Position numbers and translations under genes: made by a program
Shown: piece after piece, positions 23,964-35,088 of the stretch
Position numbering within the stretch: the first letter of the stretch is position 1
Layout: each line of letters starts with the position of its first letter
Notes under the pieces: generated by a model
Seen by the model: the letters and a program-made list of their open reading frames with translations, nothing else
Told to the model about the DNA's origin: nothing
Databases searched by the model: none
NCBI GenBank assembly: GCA_028386065.3
Contig: JAKUCV010002551.1
Span: 129,594-193,593 of the forward strand
Source of the DNA: Turnera subulata
Lineage: Eukaryota; Streptophyta; Magnoliopsida; Malpighiales; Passifloraceae
DNA: 64,000 nt
Direction: 5' to 3'

Positions 23964-25994
23964 GGCGCTGATCCTACTCAATGTGAAGAAGATTGTGATT
24001 GTGAAGACCACTTTTATGACTTTGATGAAGATTATGTCCTTCCATCCAGAAGAAAGTCCAGGACTTACCACTCTCGATGCAAGCCACATCAAAAGACTCC
24101 TCGGCCTCCTCCAGGAGCATCTCGTCCATGGATACTTCCAAAGGCCATCGCTGAAGCGCCTCCTCTTGACTTCTATACAAGAGCATTGGAAATTCTTGAA
24201 GAAGAATTACTTTTACCTCCTTCTTGTTCTTCTGAAGTTTTAACACCTTTACCAACCCTGCCACCGGTCCCATGCATGATGTTTAAATCAGCTGATTTCC
24301 CTCCTTTGGAGCCTCGAGTTGATACATCCACCAAAAGGTCATATGCCCCTTTTGTTACGCCTCAACAAGTAAGGCCAGATGGTCAGCTTTCTCCACTCAC
24401 ACAAGCTGAAGAAGTCTTGAATTGGCAAACGCAAAACATGACGGCTCAGAATCACCTCCTCCAAAATCTAGATTCAAAAATGACCCAGGTCCTGTCACAA
24501 CAAGGACTAACAACTCAGAAATGTGATTCCCTTGCAAGCCAAATGAAAAAGATGGAGCACGATCTTACTCAGAAGCTCAACATAGTTCAACAAGAATTAT
24601 GTAATACAATAAAGGAGAAACGAAGTCTTTATGATCCTTTAGTCAAGCAAAAGGAATCAGAGGTCCTTCGTCTTGAAGAAGAGCTTCATGATGCCAGAAA
24701 AGTTTTAGCAAGTACAAAGCCCACAGCTCCTCAGCCAATGTTTCCAGTTCATTCTAAATCTTTTTCTGCCAAAACAAATCCGGAAGAAAATCCTTTCAAA
24801 TCATTGTCTCAAATGTTACCACAGGAAACAAGGCTTCCTCGCCGCCAATATCGGCGTAGCCCAAGTCCTCCACCAGATCAACCTCGTCATCGAGAAGGGA
24901 GAGAACCAGCAAGAGATCATTCTCCATCCTTGATGATCAAAAGACCTTTTCCTACCCCATCTATTTCTGATGATACATCACAGGATAGTCCTTCAGAAAC
25001 ATTTTCTGAAACTTCGGATTTTGATTCAGCTTATGCTGATATCTCCAACATCCTGATGCACCAACCTAGACCCACATACACTACGGAGTTTCCATCTGAA
25101 CCGAAAGGAATGGATAGTACAACTACTCCACAAGCTACATCATCACAACCCAAAAACCAACCAAATCAACCACCTCCATTTATTCCCCCCTCCAAAAAGC
25201 CTGATGGTTTTTCCACAGGAAATAGACCGTGGTTTTCCCTTGATGATGTTCCCCAGCATCGATGGAGAGAACGATTGCAAGAATTTCAAGCCTGGATGGA
25301 CAAAGAAGAATTACAGGAAAATCCACCATATTGGATCAATAAAGAATTCATTGCTCGTTCCACAGGAACCCTCAAGGAATGGTTTCAAAAAACCACCCCA
25401 TCAATTCTCCAGCAACTGTGTCAGGTTCAGACAACTTCTGAATTTCTGAATATATTGCATGATGAATTCATTGGTTCTCCTCTGGACGAAAATAGACATA
25501 GATTGACTGAATTTCATCAAAGAAAATGTTGTTCTTTACAACTTTCTGACCTCCAACGACATCACTCTGCCATGAGTAAGCTTTATTACACACTGGGAGC
25601 TACAGATGCTCATCGGGAAGTCTATTTGGCTTCCTTCCCAGAAAGTTTACAGGGCAATGTTCTTAGTGCAATGGAATCCAGCAATCGGAGTATGTCTAAT
25701 ACATCCCTTGGAAAACAATACCAAATTATTCTCGCAGCTCGACAGACACTTTGTGATACCCAAAAAATATTCAGGGATCTTTCTAAATGCTCTCAGGATC
25801 TCAAAAGTGTGTGCAACAACTCTTATCTGAAGATTAAATGCAAAGATAAGAATTGTTCTTGTTCCCGGAAGTCCAACCATATTGATCATTATCAGAAGCC
25901 ATCTTCAAAAAGATCTAAGAAGAAGTTCAAAGCTCGATTTTCCAAATTCAAATACTTCAGGAAAAAAGAGACGACGGGGCAAAAAAGAAGATAG
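23964..25994 (+). pseudogene. Pararetroviral coat protein region
   Basis: This continues the MP frame after the TAG and is open to 25994. It shows an acidic segment, a Pro-rich linker, a long coiled coil (about 24420-24710, MEHDLTQKLNIVQQELCN and LRLEEELHDARK), a low-complexity Pro/Ser region, then the capsid-type domain from about 25200 (PWFSLDDVPQHRWRERL, PPYWINKEFIARSTGTLKEW, GSPLDENRHRLTEFHQRKCC). It ends in a Cys/Lys-rich basic stretch. A frame change in the run ggaaaaaagag (25960-25970) moves the reading to the +1 frame, where the zinc knuckle lies. Confidence 0.82.
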
Positions 25995-26775
25995 ATGTTT
26001 TATCTGTAAGAAAAAGGGTCATTTTGCAAAAAATTGCCCTAATCAGCCAGCCAAATCAGCTAAATTGGTTCAGCAAATCCAACAAAGCACTCATGTCGAC
26101 CTCGACAATGCAAATGTTGAATCATTATTTTCAGAAACTGAAGAGCCTGAAGAGGATACTGCCTTTGTTCTTGAACAAGAATCTGATACATCTTCATCAA
26201 CAACCTCTGAAGATGAAGCATTTGATGGTCGATATTTACCAGTTTTTCAAGCTCAAAAGGAAGCTCAAAAGTCTAGTTTGTCCAAAACAAAGTCTCCATC
26301 TGTCAAGATACAAGTTCTCCCATCCAAATATGATAAACTAATCCCTCTTATTGGTTTTGTTGATACTGGTGCTCACAAAAGTTTTCTCAATCCAAAGATT
26401 TTACCTCCAGAGGCATGGGAGCAACACATGGAGTATTTTCAGGCTGCAAATGGAGAGTTATTCCAAACAACAATGATCACTAAACGTCGTATTAGAATAC
26501 AATTCTTCCCTGGATCTGTTATCTGGACAAAAGTTCTTGGCACAAGTCTTCCAGATCGAGACTTACTCATAGGTTTTGATATCATTCAACAGGAAGAAAA
26601 ACTTCAAATCCTCTCGCAAGGATTAAAATTCAAGAGATTCTTTGCTCCTTACACCAATGTTAAAAAGATTTTCGCCCTTCAAGAATGTCCAGCCCGGTAT
26701 AAGGAGATCAAGACAAAGTTATTACAATCATGTGCTGACAGTCATGCTCAGTTCACACATTCATCTCCCCTCTAG
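25960..26775 (+). pseudogene. Zinc knuckle and aspartic protease region
   Basis: In the +1 frame relative to the coat region. The CCHC knuckle CFICKKKGHFAKNC is at 25996-26037; this motif in caulimovirid coat proteins binds the pregenomic RNA. An acidic spacer follows, then the pepsin-like protease with active-site DTG at 26362-26370 (GFVDTGAHKSF) and the later LPDRDLLIGFD block. The family's protease cuts the polyprotein. The frame ends at a TAG (26773-26775), after which the same frame stays open into the RT N-terminus. Confidence 0.85.
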
Positions 26776-27760
26776 AAGATTGAAGAATTTTTCATTACAT
26801 TGCCTTTTAAGCTCAATGAAGATATCAATCCTATTAAGGCATCTCATCCAGGCATGACACCCTCGGATTTACTTCTAGCCAGAGAAGAATGTTCACAACT
26901 GTTACAACAGGGTCTCATTGAACCCACCAAATCTGAATGGGCATGCCAGACGTTCTATGTGGAAAAAACGAACTGAAAAACTTCGAGGAAAGAAGAGGTT
27001 AGTAATTGATTACAAGCCTCTTAATCATTTTTTAAGAGATGATAAATTTTCTCTTCCAAAAATCAATTCCATGTTCCTTCATCTCAAGGATGCACACATC
27101 TTTTCAAAGTTTGATTTAAAAGTCGGATTTTGGCAACTTGACATTGACCCCAAGGATCAGCATAAAACTGCTTTTTGCATACCAGATGCTCAGTATCAAT
27201 GGAAGGTTATGCCTTTTGGGTTAAAGGTAGCCCCTTCCCTGTTTCAGAAGGCAATGGTCCGTATCTTCCAATCCATTCTTCAGCACAACCTAATTTACAT
27301 TGACGATATCCTCCTTTTCTCTTCTACGGAGGCACAGCATCTACAGCTTTTGCAACAGTTTTATGACATAGTCCATTCTTATGGAATTATGTTATCAGAG
27401 AAGAAAAGCCACATCGGTGTTACAGAAGTTAATTTTTTGGGAAAGCATTTCAAGAACTGTTCCTATCAGCCTGGACCCCATATTGCCCAAGAGTTATTGA
27501 ATTTTCCAGATGAGAATCTCATGCCAAAGAAAGTCCAACAATTCTTGGGTATTGTCAATTACATCCGTGACTTCATCCCAAAGGTTTCACACCACACCAG
27601 CCATCTGTCTAAATTATTAAAGAAGAAGGCCCCACCTTGGGGACCAGATCAGACTGAAGCTGTCAAAGTTCTAAAGCAGATCACTCAAAATCCACCTCCA
27701 CTCAGAATTCCCACCAATGGCATAAGAATCCTCCAGACAGACGCAAGTGATGAGTACTGA
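26776..27760 (+). pseudogene. Reverse transcriptase region
   Basis: The first part (26776 to about 26960) reads in the protease frame: LPFKLNEDINPIKASHPGM, then LLLAREECSQLLQQGLIEP. A frameshift near 26960-26975 moves to the frame at 26918-27760, with RLVIDYKPLNHFL, FSKFDLKVGFWQLDI, KTAFCIPDAQYQWKVMPFGL and the catalytic YIDD at 27296-27307. This domain copies the pregenomic RNA into DNA. The first RNase H acidic motif (QTDASDEY) precedes a TGA at 27758-27760. Confidence 0.9.
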
Positions 27761-28167
27761 TTGAAGAAACGACAGATAAAAAGAGGCATTATTGTGGCCA
27801 CGCCAGCGACAAATTTTCAGATGCAGAACTCCATTATCACACCACTCATAAAGAACTTTTGGCGGTCAAATATGGAATCAAAAAGTTTGAGTTCCATCTT
27901 GTCAACCATCATTTTATCGTGGAAATGGACAACTCATCTTTTCCAAAGCTGTTAGATTTCGAGAACAAAAAAGTCCCAGATAAGCAACTCCTGCGTTGGA
28001 AACAGTGGTTTGAGAAGTATGATTTTGAAGTCAAGCATATAAAAGGCGATACCAATCTCATTCCTGACATGTTATCCAGACCATTCAAGACAGTCTATTT
28101 GGTTTCTAAATTTAACCTCATTCCTGTTATCTTCATAGCCTCATCCTCTTCTGAACCTTATTGGTAA
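27761..28167 (+). pseudogene. RNase H region of the pararetrovirus
   Basis: After the TGA the RNase H continues in another frame (visible from 27760, open as 27859-28167). It shows AVKYGIKKFEFHL, FIVEMDNSSFPKLL and the C-terminal IKGDTNLIPDMLSR segment with its conserved Asp. The domain removes RNA from the RNA-DNA hybrid. The polyprotein ends at 28167, 30 bases before the next ORF. Confidence 0.82.
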
Positions 28168-28197
28168 CTTCCAGCTCAACCAGCAGCATGGACAGAC

Positions 28198-29106
28198 ATG
28201 GCAACCAATAATCCTAATTTCCCTGAGACTCTTCATCCCAAATCAGACCTTTACTCAATTCGAGAATTTGCAAGAAACTCCCTTTTCCATTACCTCACCA
28301 TCTTCCTTCAAGAACAAGGTGTTAGTCTTTCCCAGACCATTCAGTCCCAATATTTTCCTGACCACCCCTTCAGAAGGATTAGTATTATCCATTGCTACGA
28401 TTTTTTTGAGGATGAACTCTGGTACAACTGGTGCCTATTCACCCTTTATTATGGCATATTCAGGATCAAGGCTCTCGTTATGTTTGAATTTCTCATGGAT
28501 GCAGAAAACAATTCCTCCAATCAGTGGACTTTTCTCCAGTGGATGGCCCCACTAAGTCAGTGGCGCACTTGGATTAAAACAGCTCTTGATATGTATCCAC
28601 CACAGCAACGACCACTACTTTACATGACATTTTCTGCACACTGACCCTATCGTGGAGCACCTCCACTTCCTCATCCTGTTATAAGACCTTGGGAATCTTA
28701 TCTTACATCACCACCACCAAGGTCCCTTGTAGAATATCATCGAGTACCACCATCTCATCCATGCGCATCCCCATCAAAAAGTTTTCTACGAAGAGCATGG
28801 AACAGTTTGTGTCTTCTCAATGGTTTTAATTATGAGGCTGCCAGTCAAGTTTCCTCCACTGCAATGGTACCACTGTCTCCCACTCCACCTCCGGTCCCAC
28901 AGACATTATTTCAAGATTCGCAGAATCCATATTCTCAGGCAACCTGTCAAATGGATGCCACCTGGGATTCTGATGAGACTGAAGCAAATTATTGGCGTGA
29001 CCGAGATGCCCGAGCTGCACGCGCCTCAGCAGATGATAGCGATGATTCAATGGTGGACCCAGAAGATGCCAATCTTAGTCCAAGTCATGAGTCCATTAAT
29101 AAATAA
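28198..29106 (+). pseudogene. Second viral ORF, function unknown
   Basis: ATG at 28198, stop at 29104-29106, one in-frame TGA at 28642-28644 splitting 302 codons into 148 and a distal part. The first part is rich in aromatic residues (FARNSLFHYLTIFLQEQGV, YDFFEDELWYNWCLFTLYYG, QWTFLQWMAPLSQWRTW). The second is Pro-rich, then acidic (SDETEANYWRDRDARAA, DDSDDSMVDPEDA). I recognise no domain. By position it could be a transactivator/inclusion-body type protein or the florendovirus ORF2; nothing in the sequence decides this. Confidence 0.7.
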
Positions 29107-29230
29107 TGGCACTCTCTTGTCATTATCCGAGTTTGTATAATAAATAAAGCGGGAATCTGTTGTCCCCCACTACTTTGCTTTATGTCGTGTCAGTCTGTGG
29201 TTATGATACCACTCAGTCTTATTACTTTAG

Positions 29231-29341
29231 TGATGTAAGCAGTGATGTAAGTTGGAAGAGACCCCAACTATAAATATAAGGGTTTTCAAGTTGTATGGAT
29301 CAGAGGACATGTTTTGATTCAATTCTCAACCTTTTAATAAA
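29231..29341 (+). promoter_or_regulatory. Pararetroviral promoter and polyadenylation signal
   Basis: Two copies of tgatgtaag (29231-29239, 29243-29251) resemble as-1/TGACG-type elements of caulimovirus promoters. They are followed by TATAAATA (29269-29276) and AATAAA (29336-29341). The order and spacing match the compact promoter-terminator overlap of this family. Confidence 0.75.
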
Positions 29342-29345
29342 TATG

Positions 29346-29558
29346 GCTTTCTAAAAACACTCTTTCTTGATTTTCGAACACTCCTAGATTAGGGTTATGA
29401 AACTAATTAATGATCTCCTTTGATCCTGCAAGAACGATCCTTTGGTCTAACTGGGTTACAAAAGGGGCTTGAGATTTGATTGCCATCTTGAGAATGGATC
29501 CTTCTTTCTCGCCTGAGTAATCAGTTAGCCTGAAGGCTCTCGTCCCTTGCGTGGTAGC
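29346..29558 (+). repeat. Terminal redundancy of the pararetrovirus, right copy
   Basis: This is the right copy of the 213-bp repeat. It begins five bases after the viral AATAAA and stops seven bases into the primer-binding site (tggtagc), immediately before the flanking gtatg. Confidence 0.93.
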
Positions 29559-29901
29559 GTATGATGCATTCCAGACAAGCTGCGGCGTTATCCCTCGGAC
29601 AGGACTCAGATCCATTAGATTGCATCAGGTTTTGCATATGTTGATATTGAGAATAAAATTGCTTCTGTTGTGCTATGTTTTGGGTCCCCGGATTTGGGTG
29701 ACGTGTGTTTGTTATTGGGCCGATGGGCCAAATTTCTTATGTTTATTTTGATTACATTGGGCCGTTGGGCCGGTTTCTCTAATATAATTATTGATTTTAT
29801 CTTTGGGCTGTAGGGCCGGACTTCGTGTTGTATTTACTGTCGTACAGTTCCGGCACGTGTTTATTGAGACCGGTAAATACGGATCGGGGCGTTTCAGTAA
29901 T

Positions 29902-31933
29902 TATAATAATTAATAGAAAATAATGAGGTAGTAAAGAATGAGAAACTCATCTATGTATTTTTTAAAAAATGTGAGGTCAACAGAGAAAGAATCAAGAACT
30001 CTTCAGTGAAACTGGGGTAGATAAAGACTGATAAGTTTTAGGCACAAATAAGTTATATCCAGAATTTGGACCAATTGAAGCTGAATGCTACTAGTTTAGG
30101 CCCCCTTTGCCACTTGCTCCAGGACATACAAATAATTAGTCGCCATTGTGGTTCTACAACGTTATTGATCTCCCCACAATTAAAGCTTTATTCATTAATT
30201 GAAATTGGTTGTGCTTGCTCAATGTTTTTTTTTTTTTTGAGATCAATGTTTATTTATCATCATCACACTTAGTCTTAATCAGCGACAAGAGCAAACTAAT
30301 CCAAAAGCACAAAAAACAGTTGAACCTTAAAATGAAAAGACAAAAGCCTATAACATGTTGAAGGTGATAGGAAGGCATCAAAACTAAAAGGAATAACGTC
30401 ATGTTTCATTTTGTGTTGCCCCCCAATTTTGGAATTCATCCCTATATTATAATTTGGTTAGATTTTATCTCTCTATTTTTTTTTTATTTTCTGGTCTTTA
30501 TGACCGGAATCCGGCGATATTTGATGATGTCGCAACTTTTCTAGTACCACATCAGCGACACGTGAGATCCATTTTCAAACCAAACTACATAATCCAACTC
30601 GTCTCACTTGTCCCGTTCGTTTCATTGGTTGACATGTGGCTTCACTTTGTTGATATGGCACCGAAAAATTTATCATGTTACTAAATCTTGGCGAAATCCG
30701 GTCAAGAAAATCAAAATATGAAAAACATGGTGGACAGAGAGATGAAATCCAACCGAATTACAACACAAGGATAAATTTAGAAAATAAAATGCAACACAGG
30801 AATGAAACAAGGCATTAATCCAAAACGAAAATAAATAATTGGCATTATAAACGGGTAGTGTCTCAAATTAACCAAACTAATCACATAATAATGTCTTATG
30901 CATGCTTTCCAACACTTTTTTCTTTAATCACCATGCTTTCTAATATTTGTGTCAGTAAATAATGTGGGTCTAAAAGCTGATACAACGCACATGTATTTTT
31001 TTTTTTTTTTTGCAGAGCATACAGAATAATTGCTAGAAGTTGCTGAAAGTTTCAAAAGTTGCTGCCTAGCTAATTCAGTATATTCACTAGCGCTGTCTTT
31101 CTAATCATCTTTAAGTAGCTTTGCCTAAAGGCCTTTAGACTATTAACTGTTGGTCAACTAATTTGGTCTTCATAGTCTCATGAGTGCTAAATTTGGGATC
31201 AAATGTTGAATTATGTCTTTCCTAGTAGCAGTGTATATATACAATCAACAAATAATATGGGTTCGTCCTACCTTCAACATGACTAGTATAAAAATAATAA
31301 TAAAAAAGAATAAACAGTACTCAGTACTTAAAAGGAATTACAAAGAAAAAAAAAAGTAAAGGATGAGGAAGAGAGGGTGAAGACAAAGAAAGTTCTGCTA
31401 ACTTTTCAGCCGAGTAAGATCTTTATTTCTTTCTTTCTTTTTTTAATGAGAAAAGTAAGAACTTTCTTTCTAATTGTCAAATTTCAACTACTATTGTGGC
31501 TTGGATCAAACCAAAAAAAAAAAACTACTATTGTGGCAGTTACACTTAGGTGGCAGTGGCTTACATGCATTAATTAATGTCTTCAACACAGTAACCAACT
31601 AATTTTTTTTTTTTTGATAATGAGTAACCAACTAATTTTGAGCAGCCTGAAATATGCATCGAACTACTTGATTTGCTAATTACAATAACCCCTCTTGAAA
31701 ATCTTAGCAATTATCAAGTTTACAAAAATCTAGAAAAGCAACTGCTAGCCACTTAAGAGGATATCAATCAATAATTTTTTTAGCATAAGATGCTTCGTAG
31801 GTCTTGTTGTGGCCTAGTAGATTCATTAATTTCACAACTACCTTTAGTAGATATACTACTTTGCTTTATGGTAGGCCTTGTTTATCATTACTACAAATCT
31901 TCTGTTGCGCTGACGAAGTAGCAATTACCATAA
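29902..31933. other. Intergenic upstream of the first GDSL gene
   Basis: AT-rich and non-coding, with several homopolymer runs (T-runs at about 30227, 30998, 31603). One MITE-like element is listed separately. No gene seen. Confidence 0.5.
30402..30809. mobile_element. MITE-like element with long imperfect inverted repeats
   Basis: The left end (TGTTTCATTTTGTGTTGC, on to ttggttagattttatctctct) matches the reverse complement of the right end (TGTTTCATTCCTGTGTTGC, on to ttcggttggatttcatctctct) over about 80 bp. Total length is 408 bp with no coding frame. I could not find a clear target duplication, so the superfamily is open. Confidence 0.6.
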
Positions 31934-31940
31934 TATAAAT
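31934..31940 (+). promoter_or_regulatory. TATA box of the first GDSL gene
   Basis: TATAAAT 92 bases before the ATG. The sequence after it (gctcaatgttcaatccaagcactcatcacaa) is similar to that after the TATA box of the second GDSL gene. Confidence 0.65.
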
Positions 31941-32031
31941 ACATCTCTTTGCTCAATGTTCAATCCAAGCACTCATCACAAATTGTGAGCATACATTTCC
32001 TACTCCAAAGTTTTTCTTCAGTTTTGATATA

Positions 32032-34205
32032 ATGGCTACTACTTCAACAATTATTTTTTCCTTGGTTGGTCTAGTCATTGCAATTGGAATGCTACTCTCT
32101 CATGCAGAGGCTGCCCCAAGGGCTTTCTTTGTGTTTGGAGACTCACTGGTTGACAATGGCAACAACAACTACCTAGCCACCACTGCCCGGGCGGATGCAC
32201 CCCCTTATGGCATCGACTACCCCACGCACCGGCCCACCGGCCGGTTCTCCAATGGCTTCAATATTCCTGATTTTATCAGTTGGGTTGATTAGCTCTATAA
32301 CTAGTTCCTCTGTGATAAAATTCATACAGAATGCTGCACGCATTGTACATTATTTTTGTTCATTTTGGTCATAGTATGACAATATATGGACATATTTATC
32401 TGTTTATAGGTCAAGAGCTTGGCGCAGAATCTACATTGCCATACTTGAGTCCAGAGCTGGAAGGGGAGAAACTACTCGTTGGTGCGAATTTTGCTTCGGC
32501 TGGCATTGGAATCCTAAATGACACTGGCATTCAGTTTGTAAGTAAAAATTAAAACACACACACACATATATACAGTCATTCCCATAAAACACATGCACAT
32601 CAATTACATTTTTTAGTCTCATCTCATCTACTCTATTGGACTCTGGAGGATCATTTGCAGTCTAATCAAATTGCATAATCTTCAGGTTAACATCATCAGA
32701 ATGTTCCAACAATTAAACTACTTTGAGGAGTATCAGCATCGAGTAGCAGCAATTATTGGAGCTGAACGGACTAAGGAACTTGTCAATAGGGCACTAGTCC
32801 TCATAACATGTGGTGGCAATGATTTTGTCAACAACTACTATTTGGTTCCATACTCTGCAAGGTCTCGCCAATACGCCCTCCCGGATTATGTCAAATATCT
32901 CATCTCCGAGTACAAGAAACTTCTAACGGTAATTAATCTTCTGTCTCTGGTCACATATTATGTTTGCTGCTTAATCAATATTATTATTATTGTCTGCCTA
33001 GGTAGCAAGCTAGGATGTGCATTGAGGCGCACATTGTCACAAAGTGTCCAAAAAGAAAAGGAAAACATCATATATACATTTTCAATTTTGTATGACAATT
33101 TCATCTGAAATTTGTTGTACAGAGGCTGTATGATCTGGGAGCAAGGAGGGTTCTGGTGACAGGAACAGGTCCATTGGGGTGTGTCCCAGCAGAATTGGCC
33201 CAGAGGAGCACAAATGGGGCGTGCTCTCCAGAGCTACAAAGGGCTGCTTCCTTGTTTAACCCTCAGCTCACTCAAATGCTAAGTCAGCTAAACAGCCACT
33301 ATGGTTCTGATGTCTTCATTGCTGCCAATACTCAGATTTCACACAATGACTTTATCAGTAACCCACAAGCTTATGGTATAGGGGCATTCACTTTCCTTTC
33401 TCATTTTCATTAATTTCTACTTGATTTGATAAATCTCTCTCAGGGAACTGTGTCCACCAACACTTTTAACTTCAAAATCAATGCAATTTAGTTTGGACCA
33501 TACTGGAGGCAATGTGGCTTAGTTGGATGAGGTTAATATGAGATGGCCAGAATTAGTTGGAGAATGTTTTGTGAAACTGGCTTACCCCTAACACATGAAA
33601 AATGATTAATGTATATTCATTTATTAGGTCAAACTTACGGTTGTTTTCATGTACAACTCATCTCCCAAAAAAAAATACAGTTGTTTTCATGCACAACTCA
33701 TCACCATCAATCATTTTGATGATAGTTGTATATGCTGGACTATCAAGTCATTCACCATCCCCAATCACAATTTTAGTTGGCCTCTATGTGCTAGGTGCTA
33801 TATGCTATATAGTCTACTCATGAATGGAATTAGAAGCTCTTGTTTCTCATATTTACTGGGAACTGCACCTTTATCTACTGAACCAGAACATCTACATCCA
33901 CTCTAAGGCCATATATTTTGATCTTTATATGTTACATAGGCAAGATTAAAGACAAGGTTTTGTTGGGTGCAGGATTTGTGACATCAAAAGTGGCATGTTG
34001 TGGGCAAGGACCTTATAATGGTATTGGACTGTGCACTCCACTGTCAAACTTGTGCCCCAACCGTGATGTGTATGCTTTCTGGGATCCATTCCATCCATCC
34101 GAGAAGGCAAACAGTTACATTGTTAGACAGATCTTGTCTGGTTCCACTGACTACATGAGCCCTATGAATCTGAGCACCATTCTGGCCTTGGACTCCAGGA
34201 CCTAG
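32032..34205 (+). CDS. GDSL esterase/lipase, five exons, intact
   Basis: Exons: 32032-32278, 32410-32537, 32686-32928, 33123-33375, 33973-34205, all with GT-AG introns and consistent phases; total 1104 nt, 367 residues. Residues 1-27 are a secretion signal (..LLSHAEA). Block [12 protein letters not shown] carries the nucleophile Ser38. Block [13 protein letters not shown] has Gly114, block [13 protein letters not shown] has Asn170, and block V WDPFHPSE has Asp328 and His331. The family hydrolyses ester bonds of lipids or cutin-type and acetylated substrates, usually in the cell wall; the closest known type from memory is the LTL1-like group (ending MNLSTI.ALDSRT). The in-frame stop right after exon 1 is intronic. 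An AATAAA-like signal follows at 34250. Confidence 0.93.
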
Positions 34206-34996
34206 ATTGCTGGACTTGTGTCCAACCAATGTTGTTGTTTGTTTTTAACTTATTAATAAAATCCTGAATTGTGCTGTGTAATTTATTTTCCAAAGGAAAT
34301 CTTGGCTGTTCTTGTGTTGGAGTACTGTGTTGAGATTGAATAGTTTAAATGTAATTTATTTCCCTATTTACTTACTCCCTCACCTCACCATAAATTATTG
34401 TAATCCATATGAAATTCATCAAGGCAAACTCTGTTTCCTTTTAATTTTTTTAAATTCATGCCAAACTCTTTGATCTTATTGTTTGTACCCGAATTTAAGG
34501 GGATTGGGGAAAAAAAAAACCCATATATCGTGAGACTTTGAATTATTAGGGGGGGGGGGGGGGCGCAAATTTATACAAATCAGGGTAATTATCAAAAATA
34601 TTCTATAAAATGTGAACTCTCCGGCTCAAACTCAAGCTAAATACTTGGCATCAGGCACAACTTACCACCCAACCAACTTGGATACTTTGCAATAATCTTA
34701 CCATAATTGGATATATTTTTGATTTAGGGGGCCTGGGATCCTGCTTGTCCCTCCTAGATCCGCCACTCCCCTTATAGATATGGACTTGCAATCAAAACAA
34801 CATGTAGCTCGTTCGGCACTCATGGCTGAAGCTACAGTAGAGGATTTTGTCCATTGACGCCGAGGCAATGAAACGTAGAGATGAGATCCCGCTGCAGATA
34901 AAGGACAATTGTAGTAGAAGTAAAATATTTACTAGGACCTTTTGATAGATGCAATTTTAGTCATATAAAAGTCCATCTACAAATGTTGTTGCAGAC

Positions 34997-35088
34997 TGTT
35001 AGAGTAGTAAACACAAAACCAATCATGGAGCTTCAACCATCAGCTTAAGTTTTTGGTTGAGATGGTCACTTGACATGGTAGCGGAGCC
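34997..35088 (+). mobile_element. TRIM remnant: short LTR plus primer-binding site
   Basis: A 79-bp LTR-like segment starts TGTTAGAGTAGTAAAC (34997), contains atcagcttaagttttt and ends cacttgaCA (35075). It is directly followed by TGGTAGCGGAGCC (35076-35088) and a short internal region to about 35200. No second LTR or purine tract was found, so the right part is lost. A related segment at 38171-38255 (ttttggttgagatagtcacc) may be another LTR copy. Confidence 0.6.

Larger units (their letters stand above)
22482..29558 (+). mobile_element. Endogenous pararetrovirus (Caulimoviridae), broken, florendovirus-like layout
   Basis: This is an integrated copy of 7077 bp with a 213-bp terminal redundancy (22482-22694 equals 29346-29558), so one unit length is 6864 bp. 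It is flanked by gtatg at 22477-22481 and 29559-29563 inside the solo LTR. Order: PBS, movement protein, coat protein with coiled coil and CCHC knuckle, aspartic protease, RT, RNase H, then an extra ORF, then promoter and AATAAA. No integrase is present and the 5' repeat lacks the promoter, so it is not an LTR retrotransposon. One polyprotein plus a second ORF of unknown function fits the florendovirus pattern best; petuvirus-like or an unnamed genus is possible. At least four stops and three frameshifts make it non-functional as it stands. Confidence 0.88.
19817..29896 (+). mobile_element. Solo LTR (Del/Tekay-like), split by a viral insertion
   Basis: It starts TGTAACAGCCC (19817) and ends GGGGCGTTTCA (29896), with a 5-bp duplication gtaat at 19812-19816 and 29897-29901. 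No PBS, internal region or second LTR is attached, so it is a solo LTR left by recombination. Without the viral insert it is 2998 bp, close to the 3.04-kb LTRs of the LARD at 53329, and it shares the TGTAAC.GCCC/GGGCGTTTCA ends and the cactcaccc.tcac motif near its 3' third. Apparent ORFs at 20065-20890 are leader-like low-complexity sequence and are not called. Confidence 0.88.

Noticed and set aside
25955..25975. Programmed frameshift at the A-run between coat and zinc knuckle
   Set aside because: The zero-frame codons do not form a standard slippery heptamer, and the copy has several other unrelated breaks, so a simple indel is more likely.
22482..29558. Reading the 213-bp direct repeats as LTRs of a retrotransposon
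   Set aside because: They lack TG..CA ends and the left copy has no promoter. No integrase is encoded, and a 30K movement protein is present, so an integrated pararetrovirus fits better.
32279..32292. Stop codon directly after the first conserved block of the plus-strand GDSL gene, suggesting a truncated pseudogene
   Set aside because: A GT donor at 32279 and AG acceptor at 32408-32409 keep the frame, and all five exons match the paralog in length; the stop is intronic.
34549..34563. Run of G bases as a possible structural element
   Set aside because: A lone homopolymer in non-coding DNA, quite possibly of uncertain length in the assembly; nothing around it supports a function.
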